In this document: positions 1 through 10,542 of the stretch, in pieces | Position numbering within the stretch: the stretch's first letter is position 1 | Layout: every line of letters starts with the position of its first letter | DNA from: Campanula takesimana | Taxonomy: Eukaryota > Streptophyta > Magnoliopsida > Asterales > Campanulaceae | Length of the DNA stretch: 64,000 nt | Reading direction: 5' to 3' | Assembly (NCBI GenBank): GCA_026119855.1 | Contig: JAOWBW010001119.1 | Location: forward strand, 310,001 to 374,000 | Notes under the pieces: model-generated | What the model was told of the DNA's origin: nothing | Database searches by the model: none | Seen by the model: only the letters and a program-made list of their open reading frames with translations | Translations under genes and position numbers: made by a program

Positions 1-600
1 GACAAAGACTGCTTTGGTTGTTTGCCAAGTTGACACGCGGCGCACTTCTTGTCATGATGATCAGCAACCTTGGGAAGTCCTTTAACAAGATTATTCCTGC
101 TGAGTTTAGATAGGTACTTGAAGTTCAAGTGACTTAAGCGCTTGTACCACAGCCAACTATTTTCGCTCACACTTTTAGCTACAAAACAAAGATTAGTAAT
201 AGAGTTCATATTTTGGAAATCAATAATATAAATATTTGTCTTACGATATCCAGTGAGTAATGTAGCTCCAGATTTGCCATTCTTGATAAGACATTTCTTT
301 GAAGTAAAGTAGCATTCTAATCCTTTGTCGCAGAATTGAGATATGGATAATAAATTGTGCTTGAGTCCTTCAACGAGAGAGACTCTTTCAATGCACACTT
401 TGTCCTTCTTGAGCTTTCCATATGCTACAACCTATCCTTTGTTATTATCACCAAAATTTACTGAGGGACCTCTTTCTTCATGAAAATCTTCAAGTAAAGA
501 TTTATCTACAGTCATGTGTCGTGAACACCCACTGTCAAGAATCCATTCATACGTTCTAGCTTTTGAAGATCCAGTCATGAAGCAAAGAACCTGAAATATA
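1..600 (-). pseudogene. pol: Copia protease and GAG-pre-integrase region (partial)
   Basis: The minus-strand conceptual translation shows an aspartic protease active site (WILDSGCSRHM) encoded around 510-560. It continues into a GAG-pre-integrase domain with WLWYKRLSHLN and a CAACQLGK zinc-binding tail near base 30. In copia elements these segments process the polyprotein and precede the integrase core, which would lie left of the window. An in-frame TAG sits at 432-434 (minus strand), so the polyprotein is broken. Family assignment is firm; lineage is less certain. Confidence 0.8.
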
Positions 601-643
601 GACATTAAAGCAGGTCCCCTTTATTCCTTTTTGGGTCCTAGAG

Positions 644-1876
644 TTAGGAACTCTTGACAACCCACTCTTGCTTGACCTTAGGGTTTTTACATCCTTTGGC
701 ATTTGGAGTGAATTGCAAAAGGCATTCCACAGCCTTATGACCTAAACAATCACAAATGGAACAATGATGAAAGCCATCAATCACGTGAGTTTTCACAAAC
801 TTCGTTACTTTTCTTTGGGATAGCATTCTTCTTTGGGTCAGATGAACTAGCCTTAACAAAATCTTCCTTTTGAAATTTTGGAGCGCTTTTTTTAGGAGTG
901 CACATAGGGCTAGGAGGTGCACGGCGGTCAGGCGCGTGGCTCTTAGGCGCATGATGTTCGCTATTAGAAGGAGCGCGCCTTGTTTCAAGAATGATTTTGC
1001 TAGAAGATGATTCATCTGTATTTTTCTTTTTCTTTCCTTTAGCTTTCCCAATTGATTCGTTGGGTAGACATAATGGAAGGTTTTTCTCTTGACGTGTTCC
1101 TGTCCTTTATCCATTGAATTAGAATGTTTTTCCTTGTGAATTTCACGAGTTTACTGAGGTGTAAATTCACTGTCTCTTTCAGCACAAACATCACACTTAA
1201 AGTTGTCACTAGTTGATGTCAATCCCAAGCCACTTTTATCACCACTGGCTTTTTGGGACTCAAAGATACTGTTCATAGTGACACGAGAGTTGGACCACTC
1301 ATTTGTAATCTTTTTAAGATCAGTAATTTGAGTGACCAAATCATCGTTTTGAATTTTAAGTAGTGAGTTATGTTCTGTTAGATAGGTGTTTTTAATAGTA
1401 AGAGGAGTCATGCTCTTTATCTGCTCCTTAAGGAGGGTGAGTTCAGATTTTAGTAGAGATTTCTCGGTCTTAAGCTGGGAAATTTCATCACATGATAGTG
1501 CTAAAGCTTCCTTCATATCACTAAATCGACTGATTACCTTTTCAGCCTCTTTGAATAACTTTTCTTGCTTTACAATGTCCTCATCATGATTGATTTTAGG
1601 AATTGGTGTAACTTGAGGTCTGATATAATCACTCTTTCTGAGTTTGCTTCTTGCACTCACATTACATCTGGAAAATAACAATCCACCATCGCTTTGAGCC
1701 GGAGTAAGACATCCTTGTTCAACGAGCTCGCTGATGGTTGGTCCTTTCTTCTTTTTCACCTCTTGATAACCTGCAAATTTCTTAACATGTTTATTCAAGA
1801 TCTTCATATCAGGAACATCTTTTGAGTAGTCATCATCAGAATCATAATCATCGTCATCTTTTGTCACCAAGCACAC
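644..1876 (-). pseudogene. Copia gag C-terminal region: acidic coiled coil plus second zinc knuckle
   Basis: The first half of this stretch (1151-1876, minus) encodes about 240 residues. It starts with an Asp-rich segment and continues into a long heptad-like region rich in Leu, Lys and Glu, consistent with a coiled coil. Nearer 720-770 a CCHC-type knuckle (CSICDCLGHKAVEC) is encoded in another frame. A long coiled-coil gag extension with a second CCHC motif fits large copia gag proteins that assemble virus-like particles. Frame changes around 1100-1150 and 1870 separate the pieces, so it is a decayed reading frame rather than independent genes. Confidence 0.6.
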
Positions 1877-3021
1877 GAGTCCATCATCAGAATCTTCATC
1901 GCTCTCTTCAGAGTCTGTTTCAATCCACGTATTACGATCATTTTATGGAGATTCTTCCTCAGCAACCATTCCTTTATAACGATTGAATTTAGGAGTGTGG
2001 CTGCTCTTTTTCTGCATGTACTCGAACTTGGGAATTGGGCATCTTGATGCAAAATGTCCTGGTTTCCTGCAATTAAAACAAAGAAGGTCTCTTTCCTTTT
2101 TGAATCACTGCTCCTTGTAAATTTTGGAGGAGCTCTGCTGGTAGATCCTTGAGCTTTGCTGGTTGAGCCGGGTTTTGAGAATTTTTTGAACTTCTGGAAT
2201 CTATTCACAAATAAAGCGAAGTCTTCGTCATCCATATCCAATAACTCAGAAGTAGAAATTTTGGGGTCAGCACTTTTCTCAACAGGCGTTGGCACTTCCT
2301 CTCTTTTCGCCACCATTGATATGGACTTTGATTTTCCTTCAGTTTCATTGATGCGCTGAAGTTTGAGCTCATAAACCTTGAGATTTGCATAAAGGTTCCT
2401 TAAAATCCAATCATCCAAAGTTCCAGCGTCTTCAAGGGCGCTAGATTTATGGAGGTATCTAGATCCAAAAGCAGCAAGGAAATTAACATTTAATTCCTTA
2501 TTAGAAAACTTCTTTCCAAGTGAAATACATAGATTGATAATTTCACAATAGCGTTCATAAGTCTGTCTTAATGTTTCACCGGGGAGTTGAGAGAAATTGT
2601 TGAATCTCTTTTGTACTTCATATCTCTTGTTCTCTTTGCAAACAGTGTCTCCTTCAATATGTTCTTCAATAGCATCCCATAATTTATTGGCGGTAGCACA
2701 ATGCATGACTTGTTGTTTCATAGCCGTACTTAGAGTGCTTAGGAGAATATTTCTAGCTTTCCCATCATTTGCAACTCTTCTAATTTCTTCTTCAGTCCAT
2801 TCTTCCTTTGGTTTCTGAACGGTTGGTTGAGCAGCGTTGCTGCGCAGATTTGGATTCGCTTTCATTGGGATGTAAGGTCCATAAACCACGGTGTCATGAA
2901 GCCTTTCATCGATTGAGCTGAGATGGATCAAGATGCTGAATTTCCATACGTCAAAATGGTCTTCATCAAAGACTGGAACATGAGTGTAGTTTGCAGTTCC
3001 CATAGCTTTTGAGTTTTCCAT
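1864..3021 (-). pseudogene. gag: Copia gag (UBN2-like) N-terminal domain
   Basis: Starts with ATG at 3021, 60 bases downstream of the PBS. The first 300 or so residues match the UBN2/DUF4219-type gag fold: FDVWKFSILIHL near residue 25, TANKLWDAIEEH near 120 and LPGETLRQTYERY near 150. After about residue 310 the frame shifts. The zinc knuckle (CFNCRKPGHFASRC, about 2035-2085) is readable only in a neighbouring frame, which ends at a TAA near 1945. The protein would package retrotransposon RNA. It is broken at least once and not functional as read. Confidence 0.8.
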
Positions 3022-3080
3022 TTCGAATCGGCACCCAAGCTGTTAAGCTTGAAAAACAAAAACGTTTTATAAAGGTGTTT

Positions 3081-3092
3081 GCTCTGATACCA
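3081..3092 (-). other. Primer-binding site (initiator Met tRNA) of left copia
   Basis: The minus strand reads TGGTATCAGAGC, the classic plant copia PBS complementary to the 3' end of initiator methionine tRNA. It lies two bases inside the LTR end (CCAACA at 3095-3100, minus), which fixes the orientation and the LTR boundary. Confidence 0.9.
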
Positions 3093-3094
3093 CT

Positions 3095-3139
3095 TGTTGG
3101 TCCCAAAGGGACAACAAGGGTATAAAAATAGCTAGGGGG
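3095..3139 (-). repeat. Stub of copia 5' LTR, cut by Tat insertion
   Basis: Only the last 45 bp of the copia 5' LTR remain, ending in CCAACA next to the PBS. At 3140 the sequence changes to the terminal TGTAAGATACCC of the Tat LTR, so the rest of the copia LTR is displaced to the far side of the Tat insertion, beyond the assembly gap. The five bases at the junction are GGGGG (3135-3139), the predicted target-site duplication. Confidence 0.65.
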
Positions 3140-4634
3140 TGTAAGATACCCACGGGAAAATGGAGAAAATTTCCCTCAAGAATAAAACACGGCATTTTAT
3201 GTTCAACGGAAAATGGAGTCGCCACGTTAGTTTAACTTTAAACCCAAACTTAACGAAAAAAAGGTTAGAGACAAAGGATTCGGAGGTCAGGTTACACTTT
3301 GGGAAGAACTTAACCGGTAGTTCACCCAAAGCGCCTTGGAAAAAACCGAGTCTCCCTAAGTTTGTTAACCAAAATTGTGCAAGTGTGTGTGTGTGTGTTC
3401 TTGAAAATGGGATAAACTGACCTTTTAAAAAAATCAGTTAGAAAACGTAACAAAAAAGGGTTGTTTTGTAAATATTTTAACAGAAGAGGGGAAAGACTGA
3501 AAAACCACCCCTCTGACCAAACTAGCCGTACGGCTAGGAAGGTCAACCCTGGGGTTTTCTGTAGATTGTCAAGAAATCAGTCCAGTTTTAGGCAGAAACA
3601 GAGCATTCTGCTGAAACTGAACTGTTTTACATTTTTCCAGTTTATTTACTCACACAAAACTTGAATTGAATCATCCCTATGCTTTTGATCACTAATTAAA
3701 CACCAAAACAAAAGGTTTTGGGTGTGATCAAGGCAATAATTGGGGAAAAATTAAGAAAGGTGATGAACATGGCATTTGAGCTAAAATCATCATTTGGATG
3801 GTTAAAGATGGAAACTTTAACATCTAAATGGATAATTCATCCAAGGAAAAGCCTTGGGGAAGTAAGAAATCAACCTTTGGATGGATAAAGATTGAGTCTT
3901 TACCATCCAAAGGGACATTATTGGAGTTAGATCAAAGTTTGAATGATAAAGATTAAAACTATATCATTCAAACTTGATCATTTCACCATAAAATCAGCTT
4001 AAATGTAAGACATAATATAAACTGCATAAAAGTAAAGACATAATGTAAAGTGCATTAATGTAAAGACATAATGTAAAGTGCATTAATGTAAAGAGACATT
4101 AAATGATAACAAGCCTTGATCATGCATAGAACATGAGGGTACCATTGATTCACACCAAGGACTTGGTTCCAATTCATAATATTTGCAAGAATAATAAAGA
4201 CATAATATAAACAAGGAAAAATGAAATAGAGTATGAGATGAAGAGAAGATGAGGAGAAGGAGGCCTCACCAATTTTGGTTCTAAGCCTATCTTATTTCTC
4301 TCTTTTCACTCAAGAATATGTTTGTATCCCTATCTGCTCTCAGTTTGGCAGAGTTTACACACACAAATGATTTTTCTCCCCTCTAAAATGATCAGCCAAG
4401 GGTCCAATTTATAGGGACTGAGGGTGCCCAAACCATCCGTACGGATTGGCCCCTCTAGTACCCAAACTATCCGTACGGCTTAGCCTGGCGAGCTTCTGGA
4501 TTTTTCCAATTTTAATTCTAGAATAGTCCTGGAATTTTAGGTTTATCTTAGTGAGGTCCCAGCCTATCAGTTTATCCCTGAATGGTGCAAAGAGTTCCTC
4601 TAAAGTTGGTTAATTTCAGATTGGGGTACTTACA
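3140..4634 (-). repeat. Tat element 3' LTR
   Basis: On the plus strand the block begins TGTAAGATACCC and ends GGGGTACTTACA, so its ends form imperfect inverted repeats typical of LTR termini. It is about 1.5 kb long. On the element's own strand it is preceded by a short G-rich tract (rc of 4635-4643), a plausible polypurine tract. It contains CGTACG palindromes at 3522-3537 (a perfect 16-bp palindrome), 4435-4446 and 4469-4480. No second LTR copy is available in the window to confirm the ends. Confidence 0.6.
4435..4480. promoter_or_regulatory. Paired CGNNCG palindromes in Tat LTR (34-bp spacing)
   Basis: Two 12-mers, ATCCGTACGGAT (4435-4446) and ATCCGTACGGCT (4469-4480), start 34 bp apart. 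The same pair of cores with the same 34-bp spacing occurs in the copia B leader (21915-21960 and 38072-38117). Function is unknown; the regulatory label is a hypothesis. Confidence 0.45.
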
Positions 4635-4871
4635 GAGCCCCTCGGCAACGTTGCTTTGGAAAAGCGGGGTTGTCGATAAAAATAAGTATCCCAATCTGAT
4701 GGGAGGACGGCTTGACCGATTTGGTTGCATGGTTGGACCTAGGGGTATAGGATTTCTACGTATCCTGTTTATAGGGAATCAAGCCTAACGTAGTTCAGAA
4801 AGGGTGAGAAAATTTAAGGCTACTCAAACCTAAGGTCTAGGTGGATATCTGTCATCCTCTCCTAGGGGAAC

Positions 4872-5620
4872 GGGCATGACTCTTGGCGGGTCAGAGGCGG
4901 GACTTGATCAACTTGGCTCTATGAAGAGGGTTGACTTAAAGGAAATGGGCATGACTCTCGGTGAGTCAGAGGCGGGACTTGGTCAACTTGGCTCTATGGA
5001 GAGGGTTGACTTAAAGGAAATGGGCATGACTCTCGGCGAGTCAGAGGCGGGACTTGGTCAACTTGGCTCTATGGAGAGGGTTGACTTAAAGGAAATGGGC
5101 ATGACTCTCGGCGGGTCAGAGGCGGGATATGGTCAACTTAGCTCTATGAAGAGGGTTGACTAAAATGATACGGGCATGACTCTCGGCGGGTCAGAGGTGG
5201 GGACTTGGTCAACTTGGCTCTATGGAGAGGGTTGACTTAAAGGAAGTGGGCATGACTCTTGGTAAGTCAGAGGCGGGACTTGGTAACTTGGCTCTATGGA
5301 GAGGGTTTACTTAAAGGAAATGGGCATGACTCTCGGCGAGTCAGAGGCGGACTTGGTCAACTTGGATCTATGGAGAGGGTTGACTTAACGGAAATGGGCA
5401 TGACTCTCGGCGGGTCAGAGGCGGGATATGGTCAACTTAGTTCTATGGAGAGGGTTGACTAAAAGGATACGGGCATGACTCTCGGCGGGTCAGAGGTGGG
5501 ATATGGTCAACTTGGCTCTGTGGAGAGGGTTGACTAAAAGGAACGGGCATGACTCTCGGCGGGTCAGAGGCGGGATATGGTCAACTTAGCTCTATGGAGA
5601 GGGTTGACTAAAAGGATGGT
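4872..5620. repeat. 75-bp tandem array, about 10 copies, in Tat 3' UTR
   Basis: Units begin with GGGCATGACTCTCGGCGGG. Starts at 4872, 4947, 5022, 5097 and 5172 are exactly 75 bp apart; later units vary by one to three bases. Because 75 is a multiple of three, the array opens artefactual ORFs with a 25-residue repeat. It lies between the 3' LTR and the antisense ORF, where Tat elements are known to carry hypervariable tandem repeats that can seed satellites. I see no host-gene signal here. Confidence 0.95.
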
Positions 5621-5666
5621 CTTACGTCATTTTCGACTGTCGGGACAAAGGTTTTCTTAACCGAAA

Positions 5667-5828
5667 ATGACCACTCTGGGGGACAAAATTTTACTGGGCT
5701 TAAGTCAGGGACTGCCTAAAATGACCACTCTGGGGGATAAAATTTTACTGGGATTAAGTCAGGGACTGCCTAGGATGACCACTATGGGGGACAAAATTTT
5801 ACTGGGCTTAAGTCAGGGACTGCCTAGG
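5667..5828. repeat. 54-bp tandem array, 3 copies, in Tat 3' UTR
   Basis: Units start ATGACCACTCTGGGGGA at 5667, 5721 and 5775, exactly 54 bp apart (18 codons). It is a second, unrelated array immediately after the 75-bp array, in the same 3' UTR. Confidence 0.9.
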
Positions 5829-5879
5829 TATGTTCAAAGCAAAACGGGCTTTTAATCCGTTTGGTTACTTTTTCATAAA

Positions 5880-6085
5880 GGCAATGGGATTACGTCAAGG
5901 ACCGCCTAAGTGTATTTTCACACTAGGCAAACAAAGCAATAGTCTTACGTCGCATGGGGACCCCCTAAGTGTAATTTCTAAGCAGACAAAACAATGGGCT
6001 TACGTCACGTGGGGACCGCCTAAGTGTACTTTCTAAGCAGACAAAATAATGGGCTTACGTCACGTGGGGACCGCCTAAGTGTTTA
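5880..6085. repeat. About 56-bp tandem array with G-box/ACGTCA motifs
   Basis: Four diverged units share TTACGTC...GGGGACCGCCTAAG. The last two (6000 and 6055) are nearly identical and contain TTACGTCACGTGGGGACC, which overlaps an ACGTCA (bZIP/TGA-type) and a CACGTG G-box. The array lies 240-440 bp upstream of the plus-strand antisense ORF, so it could act as its promoter; that role is inferred from position and motif only. Confidence 0.85.
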
Positions 6086-6240
6086 CTTAATTCTTTTCTA
6101 GGCCAAGAATCATGTTTGCATGAGCCAAAGGAGGGCAAATATCTGGGGTATTTATGATATGGTTAGGATGGGCTTTGAATGAATGGGATCATAAAGCCAA
6201 TCTTCCAAAAAGAAAACATCAATTCTGTCAGGGCCAAAGT

Positions 6241-6252
6241 AGCCGTACGGCT
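6241..6252. promoter_or_regulatory. Perfect CGTACG palindrome upstream of antisense ORF
   Basis: AGCCGTACGGCT, a perfect 12-bp palindrome 72 bp upstream of the antisense ORF start. It is the same motif found in the Tat LTR at 3525-3536. Confidence 0.4.
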
Positions 6253-6323
6253 GGGATAGTGGGTGCCTTTTTTGCATTGAATTTTGTTTTAGGTCTGGTC
6301 ATCTTCTTAAGTGCCTTATCCTG

Positions 6324-7809
6324 ATGTCCAGAAGCAGTTCATCTCTTTCGTTCTTCAAAGTTTTTCTTTCCATGGAGTCTTTTCTTATGGATAAACCACA
6401 AAAATTGTCCAAGATTGATCAAGAATGCTTTGAGGGCAATCTTAGGCTTTGGATGCGGCATCATATGAGGAAGAACAAGGACATTTTTCAAGCCAAATTT
6501 GGGCTTAGATCCCTTTGGTCTCTCAAGGAATTCATCCCGGATCTTGAGCTCTTGAGGGCCGCTGCGTCCTTTTGGGATATCAGGAGACATGTGTATTGCT
6601 TTTCTTACAACGAAATCACTCTGACTTACAAGGATTTCAAGGCTTTGGTGGGGGGCATGGACACGGAGGTCATTGCTCTCCCTTCGATCAATGACACAAT
6701 GTGTGTTGAAAAGTTGGTCACTCTTCTTGGTATTCCTTTAGAAGAGGCTCAATGCATGGTCCTTAATCATACCTTTATTGACATTTTGGACCTTCCCGAA
6801 AGGTTCATGGATCAAATCGATGAGGTTTCTTGGAATGCCTTTGGGTTGTGTATCCTCGCCTTTTTCTACATGGTTGGTTCCAAGGGCACTTGCCATAGAG
6901 TTTTGTTGAGTATCCTTGAGGAATGCCTCACGGGGAAGGATATTGTCCCTTTGATTCTAGGTGAAACCCCTCATGGCAAGGACCGCTTGGCTTTAGGTGA
7001 TGGTTTCATGCGCGGTGGTAGCCTCGCTGTACTTACCATGTGGTTAAGGGAGAGGTTGATGGTCGTGCCCGAGGCTCCTCTTTCTCACAAACCGTGGTCC
7101 TTCTCTTTGAGAGGCATTCTTTTGGATTTCGCTCAGGGTGATTGGGAGGCGTATATGGTTCGGCTCCAGACCTCACAGATTCGCTGGTGGGTCCCACATT
7201 GGTGCATTGGCTCCGTGAGGGAGTATCAGGATGGATCCCCTATTGTTCAGGTGCCGGGACTCTTGGGATCGTCTTTCTACATCACTTCTTTAGTTCGCAG
7301 ACAGTTTGGATTGTTGCAAACTCCTTTGTTGGAATGGTCGGGTGTCAATCCGGAGCATTTGAGACTTTCGTAATTATCTATGTGGGATCCATCCACCATT
7401 TCATTCCTTACCCGGTCGTGGGCGTGTTCCCTTTTTCGGCTCGGGTACTTCTCAGGTGTGTGGCTAGCACGGTCTTAACCACCGTTTACTTGGATTGGTA
7501 TGAACACACTATGGGGAAAACTCAGAGGCTTATTGAGGAGAGGCGTGAGGCCATTCTTGGAGGGGATTGTGACGCTAGCCGGACTTTAAGGGAGGCTGAG
7601 GCTGTGGCGAGCGGCCAACCATACTAGGGATGTCATTGAAGACTATCAGATTATGGCCGAAAGAAGGATGGCCATGGTGCCTAAGATTGAGGCACGGATG
7701 GAGGATCTCCGAGCTAGGGCTGCAGATGACATGGCTTTGAGGGCAACTGGGCTTGTTGAGGAGATTGGGAGAGTACTCGATCTTGGGAGGGGAGATCGAG
7801 ATTTTTGAT
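6324..7809 (+). pseudogene. Antisense ORF of Tat element: plant mobile domain (DUF7745-like) protein
   Basis: An intact 349-codon frame starts at ATG 6324 (an alternative start is MESFLMDKPQ at 6372). Its first 250 residues resemble the DUF7745/plant-mobile-domain family, with LRAAASFWDIRRHVYCFSYNEI-type and YKDFKALVGG motifs near residues 75-110 and a W/L-rich helical core after them. After about 7330 the frame must change twice (near 7340-7380 and 7615) to follow a C-terminal charged helical segment ending RGDRDF near 7808. The family is a captured host domain common in plant retroelements and MULEs. It is encoded opposite to gag-pol, as in Retand- or Grande-type Tat elements. Function in the element is unknown. 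Confidence 0.6.
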
Positions 7810-8270
7810 GTGAAGAAGAAGAAAACTCGGAGGAGCCAAAAAAAAAGCGGAAGGATGAGGAATAATGACAATTCCTACTGCCCTAAGTATCCACCAATTG
7901 CCATTGCAGACACATTAGTTTGTTTTAAATGTCTTAGTTGTGTTTTCAGCATGTTTTTTGAGTCGAGAGTAGATCGTGCTTAGACTCATCAAAGAAGTGT
8001 TTTAACTATGGTGGCAATGGTTACTTATCTTTGATTTTCATAAGGCTTGTTTGCATTTGTATGAAGCTCTCTAAGAACCAAATTTGAATTTTATTTATTT
8101 TTGAGACCGGCCAATAATTGGCTGCCTACGTTCCCCTTTTACAAATAGGACTAAGGGGGCTCAGGTCATCGTAGTTCATTTCCATAAGCTCTGGTGCGAC
8201 CCTGCTTTTTCTCTAGACTTCCCAAACGGGTTTTAAATCTAGGTGGGTATATTCTTTTGGCACCCATAGT
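7810..8270. other. Spacer between antisense ORF and integrase
   Basis: Between the two convergent reading frames of the Tat element I see no conserved coding sequence. It contains a T-rich run at 8271-8281 and an AAGGAC-poor, otherwise ordinary sequence that would serve as the 3' regions of both transcripts. Confidence 0.4.
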
Positions 8271-8274
8271 TTTT

Positions 8275-9500
8275 TTTTTTTTAAACAAAGTAGCGGCGGA
8301 GCTTGTCACCATTGACCGGGTGTATGAAAGGGTTGCCATCCAAGTCTGCAAATCTCATTGCGCCCCGAGAAGATTTCTTATACCACAAAGGGACCAATCC
8401 ACACGGGTTCCCACTTTCCATCGTGGTTAGACCTCCCTAGGGTTTCTCTTTGAGAACCAAGTCTCCTACCCGAATTTCCCGAGGCTTTACTCTCTTATCG
8501 AAAGCTCATGCCATTCTTCCTTGGTAGGCACAGATGTGTTCCATTGCTTTTAGACGGTGCTCATCCAGCAGGGCCAATTCATCATGCCGGCTTCGGAGCC
8601 AATCTACCTCATGAATTTGGTTTTCTTGCAGAATCCTTAGAGACGGGACTTCCAACTCGGCGGGGAGCATGGCTTCCATCCCGTAAGTCAAGGCAAAAGG
8701 GGTTTCGCCGGTAGCCGTTCTGACTGATGTTCGGTAGCCCCACAATGCTAGATGTAGCTTTTCGGGCCAATCCCTACCCCGTGTTGCCATATTATTGATG
8801 ATTCTCTCAAGTGTTTTGTTAGCGGCTTCTACCGCACCATTGGTCTAAGGCCTATAGGGGAAGACTTGTGGTGAGTGACTCGAAACTCTTTCAACAGTTG
8901 GTCGCATTCGCCTTCAAAATGAGAGCCATTATCTGTGATGACCTCATTTGGAACTCCGTAACGGCACATGATGTTCTCCTTGATGAATCCCGCAACCTCT
9001 TAGAAGTGAGGACTTTGTAGGACTTGGCTTCAACCCATTTTGTGAAATAGTCTACGGCTACCAAGACAAATTCGTGCCCATTGCTTCCGGGTAGAGAAAT
9101 TTTTCCGATGATGTCGATGCCCCAAGTCGAGAAGGGCCACGGATTTTCATGCAATACAAGTGATGGGAGGTAGGTGATTGAGGTTGGAAAACCTTGACAC
9201 TTCATCACACCTTTTCACAAACTGTATACAATCAGTTTCCATTGAAATCCAAAAGTATCCCATTCGTAGGATGACTTGCATTAATCCTCGAGCGTTCATG
9301 TGAGGACCACAAATTCCACCGTGGACTTCTTTCATGAGCTCCTTTGCCTTTTCCATGCTTATGCATCTTAGGAGGAGGCCTTGGTGGCGCTTCTTGTACA
9401 AGGTGTCCCCTAGGATGACATAGTGAGATGCTAATCGCTTGAGGGCTACCATACCTTTGGCTTTGATCCCATCTTTGTACTCTCCTTTTCATTTCTGAAG
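8275..9500 (-). pseudogene. pol: Tat integrase
   Basis: The minus strand encodes, in order, the HHCC zinc finger (HGGICGPHMNARGL, about 9320, to CIQFVKRCDEV, about 9220), the catalytic core with WGIDIIGKISLPG and VAVDYFTKWVEAK (about 9030-9140), and the C-terminal region with WPEKLHLALWGYRTSVRT and TPFALTYGMEAMLP (8640-8780). It ends in a basic segment with VKPREIRVGDLVL near 8480. Domains fall in three frames, so at least two frameshifts are present near 9200 and 8890. The enzyme would insert element cDNA into the genome; this copy is dead. Confidence 0.85.
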
Positions 9501-9509
9501 GAACTTTCC

Positions 9510-9960
9510 CTTTCCTTGAGGAATTGGTAAATTGGTTTGTACCATGGTTCTTCTACTTTCTTCGGGATTCCCTCTATCTCACAACAGTAGGCCGGATTTT
9601 ATTTTCTCCTACTCTGAAGGGTTTTATACTTTCATTCGGGGATTTCTACTAATGAGGCTAAGTGGCCAAGGGCATCCGCAAAACGGTTTGATCCCTTGGC
9701 AAGTTGTGAAAGCTGACTTCTTTGAATTGGGCCATGAGTTCTTCCATGTGGGCGTGATATTTTGCAATCCGGGGTCCAACGTCTTCCATTTGTTGGACAC
9801 TTGGTTGATGATCAAGGCCGAATCCCCGTACACTTCCAATTCTTTCACGTTCCTTTCAAGGGCGGCCTCTAATCCGGTTGTGCATGCCTCATATTCGGCG
9901 GCATTGTTGGTCACATCAAAGTTTAACTTAATGGCAATGGGGTGTGCTCATCCTTTGGAT
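9510..9960 (-). pseudogene. Archaeal-type second RNase H (aRNH) of Tat element
   Basis: The residues TNNAAEYEACTTGLEAAL and LEVYGDSALIINQVS (9780-9910, minus) match the RNase H fold with its E and D active-site acids, in the variant acquired by Tat elements besides their own RNase H. It lies between the first RNase H and integrase, as expected. A frameshift follows near 9740. This domain is one of the best markers for the Tat lineage. Confidence 0.8.
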
Positions 9961-10540
9961 CAACTAGGAGCATTCCATTGCCATTTCCTTTTTGTTTGCC
10001 GCTCCGTCAAAGAACATTGCCACTTATTTTCTCCCTCAAGGGCGAAGATCTCTTCATCGGGGAATTGGGGTTCAGACTCCTCCTTCTCGTCCACAGGAAA
10101 GTCTGCCAAATGTTCTGCCATAACCTTCCCCTTGACCGCTCTTTTCGTCACATAATTGATGTCATATTCTGCTAGGAAGAACGACCATTTGGCGAGTCTC
10201 ATGGAGAGTGATGGTTTCTCCAACAGGCATTTTATGGGATCTATCTTGGAGATGAGTCTTATCGAGGGCGTGCATGTAGTGTTTCAATTTCTTACACCCA
10301 TACTAATCCAGCGCAATTTTTTTCGATGGCAGAGTAGTTGATTCACTTCCTTGCAACTTTCGGCTTACAAAGTAGATGGCATTCTCAACCTTCGAATCCT
10401 TCTTTTCTTGGGCCAACATGGCTCCTACCGACGTATCTGTCACTGTTAGTATAACAAGAGTGGCTTTTCCTTGTGAGGAGGACAAAGGATTGGTGGATGA
10501 GTAAGGTAAGCCTTGATTTTCTTGAAGGCTCTTTGACATT
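9960..10540 (-). pseudogene. pol: Tat RNase H and connection domain
   Basis: The minus strand shows the gypsy RNase H start (VTDTSVGAMLAQ with FVSRKLQGSE, about 10330-10440). About 120 bases further on comes the RLAKWSFFLAEYDI / HLADFPVDE segment (10080-10210) that closes the domain in Tat elements. The two parts are in different frames, so it is broken near 10230-10300. Confidence 0.75.
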
Positions 10541-10542
10541 CC

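Larger units (their letters stand above)
1..3139 (-). mobile_element. Ty1/copia retrotransposon, 5' part, decayed (runs off left edge)
   Basis: Read on the minus strand, the order is LTR stub, PBS, gag, coiled-coil region, protease and pre-integrase, which is the order of a copia element entering its pol gene. The rest of pol lies beyond base 1. The long gag followed by a coiled-coil extension recalls SIRE/Maximus-type copia elements, but that lineage call is inference. Frameshifts and stops show it is dead. A Tat gypsy element interrupts its 5' LTR at 3139/3140. Confidence 0.85.

Noticed and set aside
4876..5462. ORFs of 95 and 67 residues with a repeating 25-residue motif
   Set aside because: They follow the 75-bp tandem array in a retrotransposon 3' UTR; open only because the period is divisible by three.
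4872..5620. Regular repeats resembling a CRISPR-like array
   Set aside because: Units are contiguous head-to-tail with no unique spacers, in a plant genome.
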